A stretch of DNA of 17,343 nucleotides from contig JABMDH010000083.1 in assembly GCA_015904075.1 (NCBI GenBank), positions 3,392 to 20,734 of the forward strand, in the 5' to 3' direction. Position 1 is the first letter of the stretch; each line of letters opens with the position of its first letter. Position numbers and translations under genes: made by a program. The notes beneath the pieces are model-generated. The model saw nothing but the letters and a program-made list of their open reading frames with translations. It searched no databases and was not told the origin of the DNA. The stretch comes from Nitrospira sp. (lineage in GTDB: Bacteria; Nitrospirota; Nitrospiria; Nitrospirales; Nitrospiraceae). Shown one piece after another: positions 7,222 to 13,401 of the stretch.

Positions 7222-8157
7222 CTAACGACCCCGTCCCCCGGGCACTCCGACATAGTCCTCGCCCGAAGACTTCGGAGCCGACATGCCCGCTGCACCGGCT
7301 CCCGCGACCGCCATGGCAACCGGCGACACACCGGCCTGCCCGGATTCGACCGGCTTTTTTTTACCGAAACATTTGGCGCCGAAAATGCCGACCCAGTAGA
7401 GCAGAAACATCGGGCCGGCCATCAGGCACTGATTGAACGGATCGGGAGTCGGCGTGAGAATCGCGGCAATGATGAACGACCCCAGTAACGCCCACTTCCA
7501 GTACCGGATCAAAAACGGCGCATCAACCCACCCCAGCTTGGCCATGAGCGTCAGCGCCAGCGGCACTTCGAAAATCAGTCCGAACACCAGCAAGAACCAC
7601 AGGGAAAACCCGACATATTGCGCAATCGAGATTTGCGGGACAAATCCGGCATTCACCCCGTAGGAAATCAGGAAATTCAACGCAAACGGGAGCACGAAGA
7701 AAAACGAAAATGCCGCCCCCGTGTAAAACGCCGCCCCACTGACAAAGACAAACGGCCCTACAAACCGCCGCTCCTGGGCATGCAATCCGGGCACGACAAA
7801 CCGCCAGACCTCATGCAGGATGTAGGGAGCCGCCAGGACGACGGCAAACAATCCCGCAACCTTGACGTTCTGCCACAACGCCTCGGCCGGCGCGAGAAAG
7901 ACGAACGGCACGGTCGGCAGATCCGTCGGCTCCCAGGATAACGTACTGGGAACAAACATATTCTGCAGGGGCACGCGGAGCCATTTGACCAGGGCATCGG
8001 CATAGAAAAATGTCCCCACAAACACAACCGCCGTAACAATCACCGCACGGGTCAGCCGCACCTGGAATTCCACCAGGTGCTCCATGACCGGCATCTTTTT
8101 GTCTTCCAGTGGCTTGAACACCGAATCTTGCAGCCACTGGGTCACCTTGTTCAGCAC
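7222..8157 (-). CDS. tatC: TatC, Sec-independent protein translocase subunit
   Basis: This 311-aa inner-membrane receptor binds twin-arginine signal peptides and starts export of folded, cofactor-containing proteins. Conserved features are MEHLVEFQVRL (usual form EHLxELRxR; the Glu is kept), HEVWRFVVPGLHAQERR with the essential loop Glu, FGLIFEVPL, and LTPTPDPFNQCLMAGPM before the last helices. Six membrane segments fit. It is longer than the usual 240-260 residues, with about 20 extra at the N-terminus and a 45-50 residue Gly/Ala/Ser-rich cytoplasmic tail after CFGKKK. The start is GTG at 8157 with GAGGG just upstream. No tatA or tatB gene is in the window. Position next to Mrp and MoeA suggests the cargo includes a molybdoenzyme. 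Confidence 0.95.
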   Translation of the reverse strand: MLNKVTQWLQDSVFKPLEDKKMPVMEHLVEFQVRLTRAVIVTAVVFVGTFFYADALVKWLRVPLQNMFVPSTLSWEPTDLPTVPFVFLAPAEALWQNVKVAGLFAVVLAAPYILHEVWRFVVPGLHAQERRFVGPFVFVSGAAFYTGAAFSFFFVLPFALNFLISYGVNAGFVPQISIAQYVGFSLWFLLVFGLIFEVPLALTLMAKLGWVDAPFLIRYWKWALLGSFIIAAILTPTPDPFNQCLMAGPMFLLYWVGIFGAKCFGKKKPVESGQAGVSPVAMAVAGAGAAGMSAPKSSGEDYVGVPGGRGR

Positions 8158-8238
8158 AGGCCCTCACAAGATACAATCCACCGGTCTGACATCTCACCGA
8201 ACCCGCACGACCAAGAGGCACGCGATGCGCCCGCCCTC

Positions 8239-9759
8239 CTATTTCGGATTGACGGCGACGAACAAACTGTTGCCCTGCCGATTGACCAGCAGCACAGCCA
8301 GCTCCTCTTTTTTGATCTTGCTGACGGCCTTCTGATAGTCGTCCAGCGTTTTAACCGGCTCGCGATTCACTTCCTGAATCACGTCGCCACGCTGCAATCC
8401 GGCCGCTTCCGCCTGTCCACCCGGCTCCACCGAAGTGATGACAACTCCGGTCGTTTTGGCGGAAATATTCAGCTGGCTCATCACCGCGTTGTCCAGGGCT
8501 TGCACACGGAGCGATGCCAAGACATTGTCCGGCGGCTTGACCGTTTCACCCTGCTCTTTGGGCGGCGCAGGCTCTTTCTTCGCCAGCAGCTCATCCGACG
8601 GCCGTTCAGCGACCTTCACCGCAAGCATCTGTTCCTTGCCGTCGCGCAGCACTTTCACCTGCGCCTCTTTGCCGACGATCGTCCGGGCGACAAGATTACG
8701 AAGCTGGCTGACACTGAGAATCTCTTTGCCGTTGAACGCCACCACCACATCACCGCGCTTGACCCCGGCAGCATGGGAGGGCCCGTTTTCATTGACATCG
8801 CTGATTAAAACGCCCTTCCGATCTTCCGGTAACTTGAACGACTTGGCCAACGCCGGAGTAATCTCCTGAATGGCGACGCCCATCCATCCACGCACGACCT
8901 TCCCCGTCCGCTGCAGACTATCCACGATATCGAGGGCGATGCTGCTGGGAATGGCAAACCCCACGCCTTCAGACCCTCCCGTCCTCGAGAATATGGCGGT
9001 ATTGATGCCGATGAGATCGCCGTTCATGTTGACCAGCGCCCCGCCGGAATTTCCGGGATTAATGGCGGCATCGGTCTGGATGAAATCTTCATAGTCTGCG
9101 ATCCCAACATTCCCGCGCCCCAGCGCGCTGATAATGCCGAGCGTGACGGTCGAGCTCAGCCCGAACGGGCTGCCGACGGCCAGCACCAGATCGCCCACTT
9201 GCAGCTTCTCGTACTCAGCCCACTTCAGCGACGGCAGATTCTTCGCCTCGATCTTGATCACGGCCAAATCGGTCTTGGGATCGGTGCCGATGATCTTGGC
9301 GGAAAACTCGCGCCGATCGTTCAACGTGACCGTAATCTGAGTCGCCCCTTCCACCACGTGATTGTTCGTCACGATAAAACCGTTCGAATCGAACACGACA
9401 CCGGACCCCGCGCTCTGCTCCTGACGGCCATGCGGCGCAGGGGGGTTATGAGGCATCGGCGGCGGAGTTGGCCCGTCCTCTCCACCCGGTTCTTCACCCG
9501 GAGCCGGAGGCTTGCCGAAGGGCCCCGGAGGAAGTCCTCCCCCACGACGGCGCCCTCCCTCTCCTCCACCGGTCACTGCAATATTCACAACAGCCGGAGT
9601 CGTTTTCTTGACGATATCTGAAAAGCCTTGGGCAAAGGCCGGAGGGACTCCTGCGGCTAACGCCGACGTCCCGCCGTCAAGGCCGGCGCAGGCGCAGAGC
9701 GCCAACAACAACCCGCCACCGATTGACCATGTGCCCATGTGCTGCATCCGATTGCCCAT
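8239..9759 (-). CDS. HtrA/DegP-family periplasmic serine protease with two PDZ domains
   Basis: This 506-aa trypsin-like protease/chaperone acts on misfolded envelope proteins. The triad is complete: His134 in TNNHVVEG, Asp164 in DPKTDLAVIKI and Ser238 in NPGNSGGALVN. Two PDZ domains follow (about 298-385 and 415-500), as in DegP and DegQ. The N-terminus has a signal peptide, with possible cleavage near AFA-QG at about residue 43; a lipobox reading at LCAC is weak. Between the mature N-terminus and the protease lies a Gly/Pro-rich linker (about 63-112), more extended than usual. The ATG at 9759 is chosen because GGAGGA lies eight bases upstream and the signal peptide begins there, although the frame is open to 9837. 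The tatC gene follows after 81 nt without a terminator, so the two may be cotranscribed. Confidence 0.95.
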   Translation of the reverse strand: MGNRMQHMGTWSIGGGLLLALCACAGLDGGTSALAAGVPPAFAQGFSDIVKKTTPAVVNIAVTGGGEGGRRRGGGLPPGPFGKPPAPGEEPGGEDGPTPPPMPHNPPAPHGRQEQSAGSGVVFDSNGFIVTNNHVVEGATQITVTLNDRREFSAKIIGTDPKTDLAVIKIEAKNLPSLKWAEYEKLQVGDLVLAVGSPFGLSSTVTLGIISALGRGNVGIADYEDFIQTDAAINPGNSGGALVNMNGDLIGINTAIFSRTGGSEGVGFAIPSSIALDIVDSLQRTGKVVRGWMGVAIQEITPALAKSFKLPEDRKGVLISDVNENGPSHAAGVKRGDVVVAFNGKEILSVSQLRNLVARTIVGKEAQVKVLRDGKEQMLAVKVAERPSDELLAKKEPAPPKEQGETVKPPDNVLASLRVQALDNAVMSQLNISAKTTGVVITSVEPGGQAEAAGLQRGDVIQEVNREPVKTLDDYQKAVSKIKKEELAVLLVNRQGNSLFVAVNPK

Positions 9760-9898
9760 AACTGGGTTCCTCCAGAAGGTTGGTCTTATTTCACCGAACA
9801 CAGACGGCACCGGCAACAGCCGGCCCCGCTCCCACAAGATCGTACCACATCGAGATCGGTCCGCACTCGCGGCAAACGATCGCCTGCTCGAACGGTGT

Positions 9899-9928
9899 AT
9901 CTTACACTAACCTTTCCTTGGGCTTCAA
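9899..9928 (-). promoter_or_regulatory. Possible sigma70 promoter for htrA
   Basis: On the minus strand, TTGAAG (9928-9923) and TAAGAT (9904-9899) are separated by 18 bases, followed by a leader of about 130 nt. That leader contains a small hairpin (CCGGC/GCCGG, 9810-9823). The match is moderate. The rest of the divergent region (9760-10052) contains no gene that I can support. Confidence 0.3.
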
Positions 9929-9984
9929 AGAGGAAAAGTCCCCGCCAATGCCTGCACCACCCGCCGTGGCCAGGCGCGCTCCGG

Positions 9985-10013
9985 TTGCTTTCACCCGATA
10001 TTTCCAGTACGGT
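9985..10013 (+). promoter_or_regulatory. Promoter-like pair upstream of the caspase-like gene, conserved in its paralogue
   Basis: TTGCTT and TACGGT are separated by 17 bases. The same pair with the same spacing occurs at 12241-12269, upstream of the decayed copy, while the spacer sequences differ at several positions. As a sigma70 site it is weak (three of six matches in each box). Its support comes from conservation and from its position about 40 bases before the likely start codon. Confidence 0.3.
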
Positions 10014-10052
10014 GACGGCCGTACACCCAAGAGTTGCCCAATAGGCCCAGCA

Positions 10053-11924
10053 TTGATCCTCTCCGGAAAGAAATCGGCCGGTCGAATCCGGCATGCCGCC
10101 TGCCTATCCCTCATCGGATGCGCCGTGCTCATGATCGCCGGATGCACCCGCCACCTCCAATTTCCCCCAATGGGAGACCCGCTGCCCTCTACGGTACACC
10201 TGGTGTTGCCTCCCTCGCTCAAGGAGCAGTTGCTTCGCTACACCGATTCATGCGGACAGCCCGAAGAAATTCCGTTCGGCCGCCAAGTCGAAGAGGCGTT
10301 GCTCGAAGGAGCCCATCGAACCTTCCAAACGGTGGTCTATGCAGGTATACCCAACAAAGTCGCGACCCCGGATCATGTCGTAAAAATCGATTTTTTCGAC
10401 TGGTCGTTCGATCTCAACAAAGATGCGCTCTATGACCGGGCTCCCGCCACCTTACAGATGAACGCGATGGCACGGGTCTATGACAAGGCCGGCGTCTTAC
10501 TGCGGGAAACCGAAATTAAAGTCTCCAGGCGGGAGCGGCTGCGGCTCGAACAACTCGCCAGAAATTGCGATTACATTATCGATCCCTTCATTCGCGACAC
10601 AGTCATCGAATTCGCGTCGAAGACCTTTCTGGACACACGAGTCGCACTCGGAGAAGCGCTCCCCTCTCCTCCTGCAGCCCAGGCCTCCCCACCCGATCCG
10701 CCGGTCCTTTCATCCAAGAGTTCCCCTTCCACGCCGATGGGAACGCTCTCGACGTCGAAGCTTCAGTTCAAAGCCCTGCTGCTTGACGAGAACGGCAACT
10801 TGGTATTGGAAGGTGGCGAGCACGTACGCGTGCGGGTAGACATCATCAACACCGGCATGAATCCGATTCAGAATGCCTCGGCCACACTGACGGGGACACC
10901 GTCGCTCATCGGGCAATTCCCCGCGACAACCTTATCGATCCCGCCTCTGCAACCGGGGCAAACAAAATCTTTGGAGTTCATGGCGACCCTGCCCCCGACA
11001 ACCAAACCGCAACAGGCCGAGATTCGCGTAGCCGTGACTGAATCAGGAGGAGCGGCCGCGCCGCCCCAATCGCTTGCACTGACGATTCAGCCGGCAGGCG
11101 CCGGAGCAGACGATGTGGATCAGATACCCACCCGACGATCAGGCTTTCTACAACCCCATACCTACCTGGTCTCGATCGGAGTCGGCACCTATCGCGATCC
11201 CAAACTCACGCCCCGCCGCTACGCCGCGATGGATGCGGAGGCGGTGGCCAACTATTTCCAATCGCTCGGCGGCCTGCCCTCCTCCAACGTCAAGCTGCTC
11301 CAAAACTCGAAAGCGCTCCATACCGACATCGACGACGTGTTGTTCGACTGGCTCCCGCTTCATATGGCCGAGAATGCTGTGGTGATCATCTATTTTTCAG
11401 GACAGGCCTTAGTCACGCCAACCGGCGACGTGCTCCTGGCCCCCTACGACGGAAGCCTCGCTGCAACAGCACGGCTCTACTCGCTGAAAGATGTCGAGTC
11501 GGCCCTGGCCAGGCTCAAGGCCAAACAGGCCCTGTTCCTGTTCGACGGCATGGTATCCAGGCTTCGGGGAGATGCCAAGGGAAAGACCGCGTCACCCCGC
11601 TGGGAACTAGGTGGCGGAAATGTCGTCGGACTGATCGGAGGCACTGACTTCACCAAAGGAGTGGAAGACGACCGGCACCGCCACGGCCTGTTTACCTACT
11701 ATCTCTTGAAGGGGCTGCGAGGAGATGCAGACACCAATCGCGACGGCTCAGTCACACTCGGCGAAACCAGCGATTATGTGCGTCAGAAAGTCACCTGGGC
11801 GGCGAAAACACAGTTCAACTCAGATCAACATCCTCAAATGTTTCCCCTCCTGAAACCAGAGAGCACCGCTGCATCCCTCGTACTCTCCAAACCCGCCGCC
11901 ATGACCGGCGTGGAAGCACCCTGA
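10053..11924 (+). CDS. Lipoprotein with CARDB-like and catalytically dead caspase-like domains
   Basis: This is a 623-aa predicted lipoprotein. From the TTG at 10053, about 30 residues lead to a lipobox (LMIAGC, Cys31). An ATG at 9948 is in frame but would place the lipobox far too deep; the region before 10053 also aligns with non-coding DNA of the paralogue. Domains: an unrecognised alpha/beta region (about 50-199), a Pro/Ser linker (201-231), a CARDB-like beta-sandwich (236-347) and a caspase-like fold (369-590). In the last, the catalytic motif S-G-H-G reads YFSGQA (Gln451 for His), and D-x-C-x-S reads DGMVS (Met500 for Cys). The HGLFTYYLLKGL motif is kept. A canonical EF-hand loop, DTNRDGSVTLGE (560-571), lies near the end. 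It is therefore likely a non-proteolytic envelope scaffold or sensor. It is divergent from htrA. Confidence 0.85.
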   Translation: MILSGKKSAGRIRHAACLSLIGCAVLMIAGCTRHLQFPPMGDPLPSTVHLVLPPSLKEQLLRYTDSCGQPEEIPFGRQVEEALLEGAHRTFQTVVYAGIPNKVATPDHVVKIDFFDWSFDLNKDALYDRAPATLQMNAMARVYDKAGVLLRETEIKVSRRERLRLEQLARNCDYIIDPFIRDTVIEFASKTFLDTRVALGEALPSPPAAQASPPDPPVLSSKSSPSTPMGTLSTSKLQFKALLLDENGNLVLEGGEHVRVRVDIINTGMNPIQNASATLTGTPSLIGQFPATTLSIPPLQPGQTKSLEFMATLPPTTKPQQAEIRVAVTESGGAAAPPQSLALTIQPAGAGADDVDQIPTRRSGFLQPHTYLVSIGVGTYRDPKLTPRRYAAMDAEAVANYFQSLGGLPSSNVKLLQNSKALHTDIDDVLFDWLPLHMAENAVVIIYFSGQALVTPTGDVLLAPYDGSLAATARLYSLKDVESALARLKAKQALFLFDGMVSRLRGDAKGKTASPRWELGGGNVVGLIGGTDFTKGVEDDRHRHGLFTYYLLKGLRGDADTNRDGSVTLGETSDYVRQKVTWAAKTQFNSDQHPQMFPLLKPESTAASLVLSKPAAMTGVEAP

Positions 11925-12055
11925 CCCGCACGATTCACGACAACTCACACATCGAGAATTGAACCTGGTTTGTCTACCAGCGGGCCGTTGACAAACTATT
12001 TGAGGCATCGCTCTCTGCATGAGAGTCGAGTGGCTGCAACGATCATCAGATGCCC

Positions 12056-12227
12056 AGCAGGATGGTCAAAATGGCCACTGGTCTCACCCGCTCACCCCGG
12101 TGCGCCAAGACGCCCCGTTCCACGGGCAAGGCCGCAGCGAGCGAAGGGGCGAATCGTACTCCGCGCCGTACGTTGAGCCTCTGAGCGATGCGAGAACAAA
12201 GCTGGCGGACTTTTTCAACATCCTGCT
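12056..12227. mobile_element. Small element bounded by imperfect terminal inverted repeats (MITE-like)
   Basis: The left end (12056-12072) reads AGCAGGATGGTCAAAAT. The right end (12211-12227), read on the other strand, is AGCAGGATGTTGAAAAA; 14 of 17 positions match. The 172-nt segment has no convincing gene: one short frame reads through it (PYVEPLSDARTKLADFF) but has no ribosome site or domain. It fills most of the 374-nt gap between the caspase-like gene and its decayed copy. From memory, similar stretches recur in Nitrospira genomes, which I cannot verify here. The remaining part of the gap (11925-12055) shows only short weak hairpins, such as CTCTC/GAGAG at 12011-12025. Confidence 0.5.
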
Positions 12228-12298
12228 ACTGGATAACCAGTTGCTTTCGCCCTATAGGTCCAGTACGGTGGCGTGAAACTGTCGCAACAGGTTCCGTC

Positions 12299-12865
12299 GT
12301 GACCCCTTACAGAACGACACCGTCACTCCGATCATTCTCCGCCGCACCTCTGATCCTGGCCGGATGTACCGTCCTGCTAAGCCCCGGATGCGCCTGGCAC
12401 CTGGACGTTCCTCCCAAGGGAGACGCACTGCCCTCTACGGTCACCCGCGAGGCAGCTCCTTCCATACCCACCTCTGCGTCGCCGTCGAAACTTCGCTTCA
12501 AAGCCCTGCTGCTCGACGAGAACGGCAATTTATTTCTGGAGAGCGGTGAACGGATTCGGATACGCGTGGATGTCGTCAATCCCGGCTCAAGCCCGATTCA
12601 GAATGCCTCGGCCTCCCTCACCGGCACACCATCGGTCATCGAACAGTTCCTGTCGACGACGCTGACGATTCCCCCGCTGCAACCGGGAGAAACCACGTTC
12701 CTGGAGTTCGTGGCAACCTTGCCCTCGAGCCATCAACCGCAACAGGTCGAGATCCGTGTGTCTGTCACCGAATCCGGGGGAGCCACTGCACGACCTCAAG
12801 CGCTGCTGTTCATCATTCAGCCGGCTGGCGCCGGAGCAGACAATGCAGACCAGACTCCAGTTTGA
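12299..12865 (+). CDS. Truncated paralogue of the caspase-like lipoprotein: signal peptide plus CARDB-like domain
   Basis: This 188-aa open frame is clearly homologous to the gene at 10053-11924. From the GTG at 12299 it has a lipoprotein signal (LILAGC, Cys about 23), then DVPPKGDALPSTV matching FPPMGDPLPSTV of the parent, then directly the CARDB-like domain beginning LRFKALLLDENGN. The N-terminal domain of the parent, roughly 140 residues, is deleted in frame. The frame stops at 12863-12865 after GAGADNADQTPV. Homology to the parent continues past the stop (FHQPPTCIVSM against FLQPHTYLVSI), so this is a nonsense mutation rather than a natural end. A short lipoprotein could still be made, but the better reading is the first half of a decaying gene. 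Confidence 0.6.
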   Translation: MTPYRTTPSLRSFSAAPLILAGCTVLLSPGCAWHLDVPPKGDALPSTVTREAAPSIPTSASPSKLRFKALLLDENGNLFLESGERIRIRVDVVNPGSSPIQNASASLTGTPSVIEQFLSTTLTIPPLQPGETTFLEFVATLPSSHQPQQVEIRVSVTESGGATARPQALLFIIQPAGAGADNADQTPV

Positions 12866-13227
12866 GTTTCAGATTTTCACCAACCCCCAACCTGCATAGT
12901 CTCCATGTAGCCAATTACTTCCGGTTCCTCGTCGGTGTGCCGCCCTCTAATATCCGATTGCTCCAGAGTTTCAAGGCAGGCCGAGCAGATCTCCACAAAG
13001 TACTGTCCAGCTGGCCGCAATTGTATGTAGCCAAGCAAGCGATTATGATCGTCTATTATTCAGGACAGGTCTTACTCACACCAACCGGTAACGTACTCTT
13101 GGCTCCTTACGAAGGCAGCCTAGCCGCAATGGTGCGGCTCTACCCGTTCAGCGATATCGAGTCGGACGTGGCCAGACTCAAGGCCAAACAGCCCCTCCCT
13201 CCACGAAGACCTTTGGTTTTGACGTAA
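12862..13227 (+). pseudogene. Remnant of the caspase-like domain of the decayed paralogue
   Basis: The second half of the broken copy is in a different frame from the first. From about 12910 it reads HVANYFRFLVGVPPSNIRLLQ, which matches AVANYFQSLGGLPSSNVKLLQ of the intact gene. It continues through IVYYSGQVLLTPTGNVLLAPYEGSL to VARLKAKQ, after which similarity fades near 13190. Lost relative to the parent are about 22 residues around the start of the caspase fold (with a frameshift near 12905), the whole catalytic-Cys strand and everything C-terminal, including the EF-hand loop. The His position is again Gln. The apparent start is only a TTG overlapping the previous stop, with no ribosome site. 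Confidence 0.75.
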
Positions 13228-13306
13228 CTACTCTTTATTCACCCGCCTACACAGAAAGCCACGGTTGATGCACTGGTTGAGTACCATCCCCGTCATCGCT
13301 CCGTGC

Positions 13307-13346
13307 AAAACAAAAGAGGGTGGGGAGTTACATCCCCACCCTCTTT
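13307..13346 (-). terminator. Rho-independent terminator of the PPC-repeat gene
   Basis: A perfect 14-bp stem (AAAGAGGGTGGGGA, arms 13313-13326 and 13333-13346) has a 6-nt loop. It is followed on the minus strand by TTTTGTTTT (13315-13307, partly within the stem base). It lies 55 nt past the stop at 13402. The rest of 13228-13401 holds nothing else that I can support. Confidence 0.88.
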
Positions 13347-13401
13347 CGATTTGGACCGGTCCCGGTAGAGGCAATGACGCCTCTCTCCCGACGCTCGGTT
13401 T

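Noticed and set aside
6300..7436. A 378-codon open frame on the plus strand opposite the Mrp-type gene
   Set aside because: It lies antisense to a gene with full family motifs, has no ribosome site, and its translation is Arg/His-rich with no domain. It is a GC-bias shadow.
8077..8808. Plus-strand open frame of 243 codons opposite tatC and htrA
   Set aside because: It spans the ends of two clear minus-strand genes and shows no recognisable protein features.
9780..10052. N-terminal extension of the caspase-like protein to the first possible codon
   Set aside because: It would put the lipobox 92 or more residues from the start and overlap the htrA promoter region; the paralogue's equivalent DNA is in another frame.
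11964..11982. CTGGT/ACCAG hairpin after the caspase-like gene as a terminator
   Set aside because: Five base pairs, no T-run following, so not supported.
11988..12016. TTGACA upstream of the inverted-repeat element as a promoter
   Set aside because: No acceptable -10 box at 16-19 bases (the sequence there is CTCTCTG).
12019..12276. Short plus-strand frame within the inverted-repeat element (contains YVEPLSDARTKLADFF)
   Set aside because: There is no ribosome site or domain, and it crosses the element boundary. I treat it as translation of a repeat, not a gene.
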